Source: Trichosphaerium sp. ATCC 40318 | Lineage: Eukaryota > Discosea > Flabellinia > Trichosidae | DNA: 64,000 nucleotides | NCBI GenBank assembly: GCA_038496445.1 | Contig: JALMLS010000270.1 | Coordinates: 1 to 64,000 of the forward strand | Reading direction: 5' to 3' | Part shown: positions 11,638-22,971 of the stretch, in pieces | How positions within the stretch are numbered: the stretch's first letter is position 1 | How the letters are laid out: each line of letters starts with the position of its first letter | The notes under the pieces: generated by a model | What the model was told of the DNA's origin: nothing | Seen by the model: only the letters and a program-made list of their open reading frames with translations | Database searches by the model: none | Program-made: the position numbers and the translations under genes

Positions 11638-13104
11638 ATGAACTTACCCTGTGTTTCAATTGAGCAGGCAATCACTACTAAAAAGAACCACAAAGATGAA
11701 TTCACTAAAATTATCTCAAAACACCCAAAAACATTCGTTAAACATCTTGAATGTATTTTGAACGCGTCAAACGCGAGCCTTGTACAAAAGCTCGACAAAT
11801 ATCTCTTAGAGAACACAAATGCAACTAAAAGCAGAACTACACCCCCCACGGTACACTCGATAGACGTGGAATGCGAAAACAACTCAATACGCATTCTGAG
11901 GATGTGGTGTTGCCAAACCTTAAGCAAACAAGACAGTACGTTTACCAACTTTATTCAAGTTACTAAAGATGAACCATTAAGAGTACAGGCGACATTGCAC
12001 AAGCCGCCAAATATACTTGATTTTCCTCCTGAAGTTATTTCAAGTATCTTACATCGTACAGGTGCGAAACCAAGATTTGCTGTTGCTCAAACGTGTCATT
12101 TGATGTCTGATATTATTCATGATGTTGTTGGGTACAAAAAGGTGTATCTTTATGATATACCAGATATTCTAAAAGTCATACAGTACAATGGTGTCATGAA
12201 CAACACTGAAATAGTTGTGAACGTTGAAAACAATACTCTGTATTCGTTACTATCTGGGTGCAACAATCTTGACACAAACTTCCTTAGAAGTTCAGTTGAG
12301 TTGTTCAAGAAAAGTAGTGTTATCAATGATTATGATCTCAAAGCACTTGCAGGTGTTCACTCAATATGCCTGACTCGTTGTAAGAACATTACTGATGAAG
12401 GTATTAAGGCGCTGAGTGGTATACACACCATTGACGTCTCTCATACTACAGTATCAGATAAAGGAATCAAAGCACTATCAGGAGTTCATACAATTGACCT
12501 TAAGAAGTGTAGAAATATAACAGACGAAGGTGTAAAAGCCTTAAAGGGAGTCCATACTATTAATCTATTAGGAACTTCAGTGACAGATGATTGTATCAAA
12601 GAACTAAAGGGAGTGTATAGCATTATCCTTTCGTTCACTGCGGTGACTGATGTAGGCATTAAAACACTGAACGGTGTTCATACTGTTTTTGTTGCTAGTA
12701 CAGCAGTGACAGACAAAGGCATCAAATCACTAGCAGGTGTTAGAGTTATTCATCTTGGAAATACATTAGTAACAGATGAAGGCATCAAAGCACTAAAAGG
12801 TGTTCATACCATCGATCTTACTCAAACTGCAGTTACTGATGAAGGCATAAAAGCACTTGCAGGCGTTCATGCCATTAACCTTGCTGGAACTTCAGTTACT
12901 GACAAAGGTATACAAGCACTGGCAGGTGTTCATACTATTGGTGTCAGTGATTGCGCAAATCTTTCAAGCGAAGGCATTAACATGCTACCTGATCTTTACG
13001 CAGTTGAGATTTCTGGTGATAATTCATATGTATTTGAAGATGTGGAGGCTGAACAAGTTACGTACCATTGTTACTTTATTGAATGCTCATTAAACACTTG
13101 GTGA
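11638..13104 (+). CDS. F-box / leucine-rich-repeat protein, intact (arm 2)
   Basis: Single uninterrupted ORF of 488 residues, with no introns among intron-rich neighbours. Residues about 122-165 form an F-box (ILDFPPEVISSILHRTG), the part that would bind Skp1 in an SCF ubiquitin ligase. Residues about 237-460 are ten or eleven repeats of 22 residues with the pattern L-x-G-V-H-T-I-x-L-x-x-T-x-V-T-D-x-G-I-K-A, a cysteine-containing LRR subtype that usually binds substrate. Repeats with the phrase GVHTI/L and ITD are common in giant virus F-box/LRR families. It converges on the MORN_2 gene. Two eroded fragments of the same family lie at 51564-52013. Role in degrading a specific target is inference. 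Confidence 0.85.
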   Translation: MNLPCVSIEQAITTKKNHKDEFTKIISKHPKTFVKHLECILNASNASLVQKLDKYLLENTNATKSRTTPPTVHSIDVECENNSIRILRMWCCQTLSKQDSTFTNFIQVTKDEPLRVQATLHKPPNILDFPPEVISSILHRTGAKPRFAVAQTCHLMSDIIHDVVGYKKVYLYDIPDILKVIQYNGVMNNTEIVVNVENNTLYSLLSGCNNLDTNFLRSSVELFKKSSVINDYDLKALAGVHSICLTRCKNITDEGIKALSGIHTIDVSHTTVSDKGIKALSGVHTIDLKKCRNITDEGVKALKGVHTINLLGTSVTDDCIKELKGVYSIILSFTAVTDVGIKTLNGVHTVFVASTAVTDKGIKSLAGVRVIHLGNTLVTDEGIKALKGVHTIDLTQTAVTDEGIKALAGVHAINLAGTSVTDKGIQALAGVHTIGVSDCANLSSEGINMLPDLYAVEISGDNSYVFEDVEAEQVTYHCYFIECSLNTW

Positions 13105-13168
13105 GAGTGTCATATACTCTTTTTATTGTTATAATATAATATAATATAAGGGTTGTATTTTTCAATAG

Positions 13169-14267
13169 CTATTGCTTTTGTATTTGGTTTTCATTTGGAA
13201 TGTTGTTCTCAATATAGATGGTAGTACGCTCAGTACTACTGTAACGGTAATGCTTGAACATGGTACCATCTCTGTGCCATTGCACGTCATCTCCTTTTTT
13301 CTTTCCTTCTTTGAAATACGTGTATGATTTCAAGTTACCGTTTCTGAACCATTTCTGACATTTGCCAACAAGCTTGCCGCCCTTATAAAAGCTTGAAAGC
13401 TCATTCGACCATCTTTATACCATTTGGTACATTTTCCCTTTTGTACGCCATCCGTGTATTTTGCTTGAAAACTCAGTTGACCGTTGCTATACCATTTCTT
13501 AGACTCTCCGTCAAGTACACCATTGCTATAGCAAGAAGCCTCTTTTAAGACTCCATTTTTATGGTAGACTTTGCGCTTGTTAGATTCAATGCCATTGAAG
13601 TACCAACTGCGGACATGGAGGTTACCATTGTCATGCCATTGGTTTCTCTCTCCCATAGGCCAACCATTAACGCTATAACCATGTTCTGCCCTTTGGCCAT
13701 TGTCATGCCATATCATGTACTCAATTCTTTGTCCATCCTCACTATCTGTGATTACATTATGTATCCAATTTTGACCGTTTTTGTGAAATGCAATACTCTC
13801 AATAATTCTACCATTTGTTCCACGTCCCTCTCCTTAACACTACCACTTTCATAGTACATGTCGTACGTCCCATCAAATACACCACTGGTATACCAAGCTT
13901 GCTTTTCAAGCTTCTGATTGTCATGGAACCATTGGCATAGCCCCTCTCGCATATCGTTTTGATAGCTAGATAGTTCCTTCAATCTAAGACTGCTGTCGTA
14001 CTTTCCCCATTTACCCTTTTTTTCTATTCTGTGGTTGTATCTAGTACTTATTGCCGTTGATCTATTAAGCACTGGCCACTTGTGATAGAGCTCAGCAGAG
14101 TGTTTATCATGATTGATTATTTTGCCAAGTACTTCCAACGGCAACTGAAGCAAACGGGTCGGAGGCCTAGTTGATTGAGTATCAGAGCGCTTTGTCTGTT
14201 GTGTTTTGTTAGATTCGATTGATTTGTATATTTTTTGAAGCTGTACCTTTTTATTGTGAGGATCCAT
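13169..14267 (-). pseudogene. F-box / MORN_2-repeat protein, broken (arm 2)
   Basis: Mirror copy of 5007-6105 with the same ATG (14265-14267), F-box-like N-terminus, MORN_2 repeats, two -1 frame changes and stop. Since both arms share the same shifts, they are unlikely to be random read errors in one arm. Either the gene was already dead when duplicated, or the frame changes are tolerated. A separate internal start at 13714-13716 would give 128 residues of repeats only. Confidence 0.75.
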
Positions 14268-14651
14268 AACTATGTGGTAGTGTTATCTACTCTGTCAAGT
14301 GCTGTTCTTGTTGCCTGTGTTGTAGTAGATGAAAAATAAAGTGAACTGAGTTCAAGCCAGTTCTTTACACTGAAAAAGCCTCGGAGTATTACAAACTTTT
14401 GTAGTAACTAATCGATCAGATGATGAATAGGGCTCACGATTTAAGAGAATCAAGTCAGTCATAGGGCTTCTTTGTTGTGAGAATATATGCGATAAAGTGA
14501 TACTCTTTAGCCCAGGATGTATTCTTAAAAAGGTAATTCTTGTTGTATGCTGGCTTTTACAGGTTTATGCGACGGTTTTACATTTCAATCAAAAACAGAA
14601 TTGCGTTCCTGTGCACTACCTAAAACGTTTGAAATGTTGTGAGGTTCCACC
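14268..14651. other. Intergenic, arm 2
   Basis: Mirror of 4623-5006. No coding potential seen. Confidence 0.5.
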
Positions 14652-14996
14652 TCACTCGTAGCAAATATATTGAGTTGCTGAGTTTATTAGCTGCCGGCTT
14701 ATTGCTTCTCCAGCCGTCATATTGGCTTGCACTTGCTCTAAACGCTATTGTAATGTCACACGCTTGTTAATGCGCAAGCATGAAAAATGAAAGGAAAAAC
14801 ATGCTTTATGATTAGAACAAGCTGGCTTTGCACTTTCTTGTGCTGTGCCATAGATAGTGTGTTTACCTTGATTTATTAAATCTACAAATGGCAACAATTT
14901 CTTAATTTGCTTAAAAAGGCAGTTGGTTTTGTAAGGTAGAACGTGGCGCCAACCAACAATGTAGATGGCGGTAATAAGTTGATAGAGTGATAGCAT
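14652..14996 (-). CDS. Small unknown protein (arm 2 copy)
   Basis: Mirror of the provisional gene at 4278-4622: hydrophobic N-terminus, one probable intron and a second helical exon. No difference from arm 1 is seen in the first ORF. The function is unknown and the exon junction is unresolved. Confidence 0.35.
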
Positions 14997-15165
14997 TAAG
15001 TATTAACTACCAAGAAACTTCAGCAGATGAAGGTATCAAAAGTCGTCATCAAGAGCAAGAAACATTTTCAGAAAATTCAGCGTTTTTGGATAAGTAAGGA
15101 ATTTTTTTTATTTTTTGTCTTGTACTGTATTAAACGCGAATTGTATGGTGATTTATGAGTAACGT

Positions 15166-17130
15166 TTACTTCTTTGTTCGTATCAAGCGTCGACCTTTGT
15201 AAAAAGAAATAAGAGAAAAGAGATAAACATCCGTTTTACAAAGAAAGCAATACGTACCACCTCTGGCTCTACGGTTTGGTCCTTTTGGTTTGGCAAAATT
15301 CTTCTTTTTTTCACGGAGTGGTGGATGTATCAACTCGTTGATAGACTCTTCGCTCACTTCATCAGCGCGGTTGACTTCCAACTAAGAAATAAATGAAAAG
15401 GCATTCACTAGCGAGAAAATAAAGAAAAGTCAAACAAAAAACTAGTTATGGAAGCGGACATTACTGTGAATCCACCAAAATAAAGAAAAACGAGTTGGGT
15501 ACCTTTCCAGCAATGACAAGACCAGATTCTTTTGCAATACCTTCACAGTTTGATTTACTGGAAGAATACAACATTCTCAATCTTACAGGAGCAGCTTTGG
15601 TTCCTCCAGAACCATCAGGGCATGAGTAGATGAATACTAAGCATATTAGAAACAAAAAAAAAAGAATATTGAAAACAAATAGAGTTTGCATTGTTACTGG
15701 TTCTCTATCGTACCACAAGAAGTCAAAGCATCGCCATTGTATGTATGATCCCAGTTGAACAAATGGAAGAGTGGTTCTGTTCCAGAAACTTTTCCAGCTA
15801 TATCGCCAATGCCAATACTACAGCTGTCGCCCAAAACTAATTTTTCACCTTCAGCATCAATTTTCTAAAAACGCACATGTCAACGTTAAAAATCGTAACA
15901 TGGTCCACAGGTTAAATGGTATTAAAGAAAATCAACTTACAATCTGAACGTAAGTTACTGAATGAGCCTTCAACTTGTTTAAGGCATCATGGACTGCCTG
16001 AGCAACGAGTTAACAAAATATATAAAAAAAACCATTGCTTAAATGCTCTTGTGCTTACTTGGTCTACAGGGAATGCAATACCATGAACATAAGTGCTAGC
16101 ACCTCCAACATAGATACCACCTTCTTCCTAAATTATTTTCAGTTCCACACCATAGAGATTAATCGCTCAATAAGAAAAAGAACAAAAAAGAAAAAAAGTA
16201 ATAACTTCTTTTCGCTTTCTGGACTATTTGTTACCTCTTCTTCTTTCATCATTTCTTCTTCAGTGAGTGGTACATCTGCGAGTTGCATTTTCATCCATTT
16301 TGCGTATCCATCAGCGGTGAAATCGTCCTTTGAAAAAAAGTCATTCAATAATTCCAATGTGTACGTTGTAAGAGGTTTTTTTGTTGGACTTTTCGCGTTA
16401 CCTTGACAGTGCCAAAGATTTCGTATTTGAAGTTTCCAGCGCCTAGTTGACGCTTCAAATTTGCGCGAGTGGAGGCGTAAATCATCTTTTGACGAACCTA
16501 CAGCGGTACGTTACGCACAGACAAATTAAAAAAAAGAGCGTATTGGTGACCGCAGTAAAAGCGTCAAACACCACGTAAATACGTTTACCGCCCTACATAT
16601 ACTACGCAAAAATTATTTAGAGCTAAATTACGTACTCTGGCTCTATCTGGTACATAGACAAAGAATATAAAGTGTGGTTTTCCGTTAGGACTAGGCTCAT
16701 CGAGGCGGTACAGGAAATAGCTCGCTTGTCTTTCTTCAAGCAATTCTGTGATGTACTGCAAGTGTTTGAGTGTTAAGGCTGAATACCATCAACAACAGTA
16801 ACGCTGCTGGTAATAGTAGAAGTGAAATTAATGGTTTAGAACACTAAAAAAAGGATATCATCATCAAACGACCCAACGATGTCTTTTTTGCTTATGACTA
16901 CCAATTCTGCGGCTATTGGAGCGATTACAATTTAACGGAGGAGTCAATTAGCGAAAATTCAAAACACCGTACATTCTTCAGACTCAGTGATTTGAACTTG
17001 AAAGAAGCGAGTAGAATCGCCTTGCAGGGCGGCACCAAAGGCGTCAGAAAGTGATTTTGAGACTGGGCTTCAATGTTACATTCAAGTCCGTATTGTATGC
17101 GTACCGTTAATTCCGCTGGAGTGACTCATT
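15166..17130 (-). CDS. TWF: Twinfilin, arm 2 copy
   Basis: Same two-ADF-H protein as at 2144-4108, on the opposite strand, with ORF segments of identical length and the same conserved tail (RRLIRTKK). The start codon at 17128-17130 faces APC5 at 17359. No disabling change is seen. Because this arm is joined to the full APC5 gene, I take it as the native locus. Presence of both copies would double dosage of an actin monomer-sequestering factor. Confidence 0.9.
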
Positions 17131-17358
17131 GTTACACAGGTCTATAGCGGTTTTAGTAAGTCAGAGATTTTGGTGGCTAAGTCGTCAACCGAAACAATTT
17201 TGCGTAGGTTTTAGCATAATAATAGCGTACAGGGTTAAGCCTCGCTAATTACCAGCTGATTCATACTTTTAGGCGCGAATTCAACTGTCACTGATTTGCG
17301 CGCCACTCTATTTCAGCTGCATCAACGCGTATTAAGGCTTTGTTGTGACATTGCCAAC
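17131..17358. promoter_or_regulatory. Divergent promoter between twinfilin and APC5 (arm 2)
   Basis: Mirror of 1916-2143, with 228 bases between divergent start codons. Confidence 0.6.
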
Positions 17359-20300
17359 ATGTCTAAAAAATCGAATGTAAATCACGCCTATGGCATAGAA
17401 ACCAACCTCACACCGCATAAAGTCGCAGTGCTAGTACTTGTCGATTGTTACATCCAAGTTGAAACACTTGAGCTTCAATCGAAGCAAGGATTGGCTCTGT
17501 TCCTTCTAAACACTATCAAAGTGCGTCACGCTACATTAATTATGCGTTATCACTAGATGTTTATGTGTTGCAGGATAAAGGAAGCTACTTCGAGCCTACC
17601 TACAATGAGTTACTCAAGATGCTAGTAGAGTTGAGCCATGAGGATGATGACATTGCAGACTATCTTTCCAAAGAGGTCAGTACTCTGGCGTTACCATTGC
17701 TTCTATGTTTGCGAGCGTTGTTTGAACAAAATACTAACAAGAGGTAGATAGAAGCGATGGAATCTCCAGATCATCTTTTTGACTTTTTCAGAGAGATGAA
17801 GGAACTAGTAACCGAAGATGAAAACGTGCAGCATGCGCTCGTACGTAATGGCTTTAACTACAAGCAGAAAAGAATGGCGTTTCTCAGCCACGTTTTCTCT
17901 AATCGAAGCTTTTTTTAAAACTTGAGTCATATTTATTTGCGTAGGCACGTGATAGTCCGTTTGGATTATTTGTAAGGCGCATGACCGCTGCATACTCTTG
18001 TGCTTCTTTTGATAGACTCATGAGACTTTGGGAAGACATGGAACAGTATAAGGATGTAAGTAATGGTAGCTTTAAAGGAGAAGTGTCATATCACAATGTT
18101 GACAGCTACCTCGATGCACAAACAGAAAAGCTTTGTAGTACGTACTATATTTTTTGGGTTGTCTATGATGCATACTGACAGTATCCATTAAACTCGTAAA
18201 CGTTGTTTGTTCTGTTCTGTGTTCTCCTTAATTAGCATATCTTGTTATTTTTAAGATTTACAGCATCGGTTTGTGTTGTATATTTACGTGTACTAATGTG
18301 TATCTTAGATGCTTTTGGTAAAGTTGAAAAAGAAGAACTTGATGATGAGATTGAAAAAATAAAAGAGAATGTATCAAATTCTGCTGGTGTTCATTATTTA
18401 AGGTAATATTTTATTAAGTTTTTTTAGTCTTGGTCTTCGCTCTTTACTCTTTTCTTCTTTTGACTCTAACTGTTTATTTTCAGCTATTTGAAATGTATTA
18501 ATCATGGTGAATATCAAGACGCCTTGGATAATTTACATCGATATTTTGACTATGCTCTAAAAGTAATGCTGAAAAAAGACAAGTGTTACATTTCTCATTT
18601 TTTTCTTACAATAGATTCGAAGTGAATCAACCGCACTTTATGCATCCATAGAGGAACAGGAAGACAAAAATGGTGCGTAATATTTAAATAGCTTGAGACT
18701 TATAAATTATCAAAAGCGCCTCCTCATCCTGGGCCTCCTAGCTTGCTACCTTATGCAACATTGAATCTTGCTGCATTGTACTATAAATTTTCTCATTTTG
18801 AACTTTCTCGACGTGTATGTACCTCTAAATACCGTGTCAATTGTTTAATGAAATATAGCTTGTGCACGAAACTGTACGCATTGCTCAAGAACGTAATGAT
18901 GAAGTGTGCTTAACACAAGCATTGGATTGGTTACGAAAACTTGCACATAAAGGTAAGACATAACCTTCTTTGAAATAGAGCTTATTCTGTATCTGTTCAG
19001 ATGGCGACATTCATTTGGAAGAAGTATTATTGAGACAGTGTATGCACAAAGCAAAACAGCATGGACTAGAGTAAGCTAAAGCATTGAGTTTAACAATGTT
19101 TGTTCTAACATTAAACTTACAGTGATCTGGTTGCACAGAACACAATAGCACTGGCAGAGCATCATTTAACACATCCGCGATATGCCAACAATGTTGGACC
19201 CTTAGAGAATCCGCGTACTGTAAGTTTTGAGAAGTAATATGTCTGTTACTACCAATTTATTTCATCTTTTGTGGTTGTTGAAAAACGTTACTTACTTTTG
19301 TTTAGGAAGAGTCTATGACGCTAAGATTTTGGCAATTGGGATTGCAAGGAAACAAGGTTGCATTCAATATTAAAGAAGGAAGCAGTATATTGGCCACAGC
19401 AAATATTTTGAGAGCACAAGGTAACCAGTTTTTTTTCTCATTGAAAAAAGTTTGACTTTATGTTAGCTTGGCAATTTTATGGTAACCGTGATATGGCCTT
19501 TACGTATGCTGAATTACAGATAAAAATGGCTCAATCAAAAGATCGTGTTGCAGCAGCAACAGCAGCCATATTTTTGGCTCAGGAGGTAAAGAAGAAATGC
19601 CGTGTTTACATTTTCGGTTTTTACATTTGTTTTATTAACTTTCAATTTAAAAGCATGCAACTATGGGTATGTATGGTGAGGCTATATCAATATTAGTACA
19701 AGTTAAGAAAGGTTACTGGGTACCAAAAACAAACGACACTTGGGAGCAATCAACGTGTCAGGTTTTGCTTCAGTTCTACCTTTATCAGTACGCAAAAAAA
19801 TACCAACATTTTTTAACCCAATCTATTTTTAGAGGCGATTTCTTACGTGCTAGACATATTTCAGAGCAGCTTTTGATTATGACACCTAAGGATGGAGATA
19901 ACCTCGCTGCTTATGTTAATGCAGAACATTGGTATATTACTACTTTGATACATTGTGGAAAGCGATCAGAAGTAAGCCTTTGCACTGACTTGTATTTTTT
20001 TTATTTTCTAACAATTTTCGTAGGCTTTCAAACGTGGTACTGATTTAATATCCTTGTGTAAAGAAAGAGGTCTAGAGATACATTCTATTGGATGTACAGT
20101 GACACTGGCTCAAATTCTTGTACGAATCTTTTTATTTCTTTTTTACCAATCTTATAATTTTCTTAAAATTGACATATTCTCTTCTAGCTTGAAGATAATG
20201 CACCAAATGCGCTTTCATATATTCTAGACTGTATTGCTATGTGTCAGACATATAAATTAACTTCTTTGGAGGCCGTAGCAAAGGTACAAACAAATTTCCT

Positions 20301-20837
20301 GATTGTTCTTTTTAACTAGTATAGGTTGCTCTTGCTGATTTTCAACTACGTCAATTTGGAGATCATGTAAAGGCTAGAGCACTTGTTGAAGAAGTGTTGC
20401 CTACTATTTTACATTTTTGCACTCTCAGTGAGCGTGCTCAAGCGCTTTTTGTGTTAGCAATATGCGCATTAACTGCTTATCAAGACAGTAAAGGTGCGTT
20501 GCATATTTGTTCATATTTCCTTCGAATTTATCATGCTTATCTTCTTTTAGATGACTCTCGGATAGCTGAAGCTCTATCTCATCTGGATAAATCTACAGAA
20601 AGTTATACAAAACTACTATGGATGGACAAGGTTATTGAAATTCATAGCCTCAAAGCAAAAATTTTGGATCTGAAGGGACAGACTTCTCAAAGAGATGCAT
20701 GCGCTTCAAAGTGTAAGCGTCTGATCTTAGTAAAGCAAGAGAGAATACAAAGGACGCATCTGGGTATAGATAACATAGATATAAATCTTCTATCAAATGC
20801 GTTACAGGATGTTGCAAACGTGGTAAAGGTGCTCTAA
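17359..20837 (+). CDS. APC5: Anaphase-promoting complex subunit 5 (complete)
   Basis: Scaffold subunit of the APC/C ubiquitin ligase, which drives the metaphase-anaphase transition. ATG 17359 (MSKKSNVNHAYGIETNLTPH) begins a conserved N-terminus, followed by KVAVLVLVDCYIQ. The diagnostic APC5 region is LSYLKCINHGEYQDALDNLH followed by RYFDYALK, then LPYATLNLAALYYKFSHF. Helical TPR-like repeats make up the rest, e.g. EESMTLRFWQLGLQGNK, AWQFYGNRDMAFTYAELQ, HWYITTLIHCGKRSEAF and ALADFQLRQFGDHVKARAL, to a stop at 20835-20837. More than ten introns. The first half lies in arm 2 of the inverted repeat and the second half in single-copy DNA, so only this copy is complete within the window. Confidence 0.88.
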
Positions 20838-21161
20838 GTAATACGAAAAAAAAAAACTCTACACAGCTGTAAATAAACGAAATCGAAGTGCACTAATCTC
20901 TTTTTTGTTCAGATTTTTCGTTGTGTTGATTGAATTGGAATATACTATGGTATTATCTGTCGTTATTCTACGCGTTTCATATCATTCAAACACGATGGGA
21001 TCGCCTACAAACAAAGATAAAAAAACTGCACAGATTTTTTTTGGTTTTTCTAAGATAAGTTTTTCTCGTTCAATCATGTTTTTCACGTGATTCTAAACAG
21101 CCACGTCATTTTCTTCCGACCTCTCCTATCAAATGCCTTGTGTTTTGGTCAAATCCACATT
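20838..21161. other. Intergenic between APC5 and metallothionein-like gene
   Basis: No gene seen. It contains one exact TCACGTGA (21083-21090), about 170 bases upstream of the metallothionein-like start codon. Confidence 0.5.
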
Positions 21162-21212
21162 CCAGGGTTGCCCTGGCTACCAGGGTTGCCCTGGCTACCA
21201 GGGTTACCCTGA
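21162..21212. promoter_or_regulatory. 18-bp tandem repeat upstream of metallothionein-like gene
   Basis: Two perfect copies of ccagggttgccctggcta and a third partial copy (ccagggttaccctga) end 41 bases before the ATG at 21254. Each unit contains the near-palindrome CCAGGG-TTG-CCCTGG, a layout suited to repeated binding of a dimeric or zinc-finger factor. A role in metal response is inference. Confidence 0.55.
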
Positions 21213-21253
21213 TTTTTCTTAAATTTCTAACCGATCAAACAACAAACAAAACT

Positions 21254-21678
21254 ATGTCCTCTGGAGCCTCTACAACTGTCGAGATTAAAGACGATAAGAA
21301 GTGCGGATGCAAAGACTCTTGCGAATGCACGTTCGAGATGGATTGCGAGAATTGCAAGGCTTGCAAAGACAGTACGTTGTAACCTTAGAGTTAACTTTAT
21401 CTGGCCTGTTCAAAATCATTGTTTTATTTTGAGACTACTTTGTTTCGCAGTCGGAGGCTACATCGGCGTTGCCGTTTTTTCTTGGATCTGTTACTAACCT
21501 TTTTCTAGAGAACATGGATTGTTGTAATCAGGCTGATAAGTCAAAATGTAAATGTGACTGTTGTAAGAAGGTATGTGAAGCGAAAAATCTTGATTTTCTA
21601 TTACTTGCGCTGTTTCTAATTTATTTGTAGTGCGCATGCGAAAAATGCAAAGACAAGACGGACTGTGGATGTAATTGA
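21254..21678 (+). CDS. Metallothionein-like cysteine-rich protein
   Basis: Small cytosolic protein likely to bind zinc, copper or cadmium through cysteine thiols. There are three exons. Exon 1 (21254-21371) has KKCGCKDSCECTF and DCENCKACKD. A 139-base intron begins GTACGT. Exon 2 reads MDCCNQADKSKCKCDCCKK. A short intron is followed by exon 3, CACEKCKDKTDCGCN, then TGA. The joints keep the frame. The C-x-C and C-x-x-C spacing over roughly 75 residues with almost no aromatics is typical of metallothioneins, whose sequences are otherwise poorly conserved. The tandem repeat directly upstream may regulate it. Confidence 0.75.
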
Positions 21679-21945
21679 GTCTCTCCAGTGAATATAATGG
21701 AGTCACAGCTTGTGAATAAATCCTGTAACCATTAAACATAGTATCAAACTTGTTGTCTATCCGTTCTTCTTGTGAGTTTTATTGTCGGCAAAGCTGCTCA
21801 CTCAATACTAGTAGTACAGTATATTAACGGTTGGCAGTATGAAGCATAACTAAGTACATTAGTAGATTACTTTTAACAAAGCGTGATTGATTCCATGTTG
21901 ATGGATTGATTGATTTGCAAGTTTCCCATAAATTATCGTTAACCA

Positions 21946-22526
21946 ATGAAGCGTCCACTCTCACCATTCTTTTCTGCTGCTCCAAGTTGTAGTGTAAATG
22001 GGTTTGGCTGCCTTGGTAGACCTAAATCGCATTCTAATCGTAGTAAACAAACTAAAACAGCTTCTAAGAGCAATAAACAGCCACTTTGCGAGTTAAAAAT
22101 GGTTGTTGAAGAGCCACCTCTGTCAAAGGAAGAACACTCGTCGTATATTACTTGTACTGAAGATGAAGATACTGTAGCCTCATTAGGAGGTATGAAAAAA
22201 GTAAAGTATGTACACAAGACTAAATCCGATAGCTTCAATACTACAAAGTCAGTTGGATGTAATCAACCTCCTACTTCATATGCATGGAGAATCTAATGCA
22301 ACATTGCAGCTCTTTGCAAGCCAACTCAGAAGCCAGTTTATTGGAAGAGGAACCGTCGATACTTCAAATGCTGAAAACATAAAACAGTTTTTGGTACGAA
22401 TTGGTTTATCATGGTTTTACTGTACTAACGCTCAATCAATAGAAAGTGCACCATAAAAAAGTGGATCAAGTTGTTGAAGCATTTGAATTGTTCTTTCTTA
22501 TCATAGATACCATGAAAGATCAATGA
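21946..22526 (+). CDS. Unknown protein, about 165 residues
   Basis: Not recognised. Three exons assemble in frame. The first (MKRPLSPFFSAAPSCSV...) is basic and serine-rich with a cluster LGRPKSHSNRSKQTKTASK that could be a nuclear signal, then an acidic stretch CTEDEDTVASLG. An intron with donor GTATGA and acceptor GATAG follows. The second exon is helical (SILQSQLDVINLLLHMHGES). The second intron starts GTACGA and holds a perfect TACTAAC branch site. The third exon reads KVHHKKVDQVVEAFELFF and ends MKDQ. The stop is at 22524-22526. The clean splicing supports a real gene. Confidence 0.6.
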
Positions 22527-22971
22527 AGCACTCTCTATGTCGTATTTAATGTGTATCACATAAAAACATGTAAATTATTTCAGTCTTCGATAGTCGTTAC
22601 CAGCCAGAAAAACTGTTCATACCATTTTCCTTGAGAAGTTGCATTTTGAGTTAAGCTCAAGGAACCTTGCGTTGGTTTTATTACCAATCGATTTAGAAAA
22701 GTAATAGAATTTTTTTGAAAAGTGAACTTGCAACAATTCCCGTTTCTGTTAAGTTGACAATTTGCTGTTGCTTTTTAGTCTTTCTGAAAGTAGCTACTAT
22801 TTCTGTCAAGCTTGAAAATGTCTTGATGTTGGCCTTTTACAACCGGTATCCTGTTCTTTGTAGTTCTAGCTCAAGGTTGACATTGTTGTTACTTGATTAG
22901 CAACTGTTATTTCACATTACACGTCTGATGTAGGAAACAGTTTATTCATTTGCGAGATATACACCTGTGTT
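22527..22971. other. Intergenic, convergent 3' ends
   Basis: No convincing gene. A 61-codon ORF at 22715 has no support. Confidence 0.5.

Larger units (their letters stand above)
11522..19270. repeat. Inverted repeat, arm 2
   Basis: Mirror copy of 1-7755 in opposite orientation. This arm continues outward past 19270 into the rest of an intact APC5 gene, so it looks like the resident copy. Its F-box/LRR ORF is open, whereas the arm 1 copy is frameshifted. The inner boundary at 11522 lies about 10 bases upstream of the presumed start of the spacer gene. Confidence 0.97.

Noticed and set aside
1-19270. Simple fold-back (missed-adapter) read artefact as the explanation of the inverted repeat
   Set aside because: A fold-back would give arms meeting directly with the same loop sequence on both sides, not a 3.8-kb unique spacer with a full gene. 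Not excluded as a more complex assembly error, so kept as a test in the findings.
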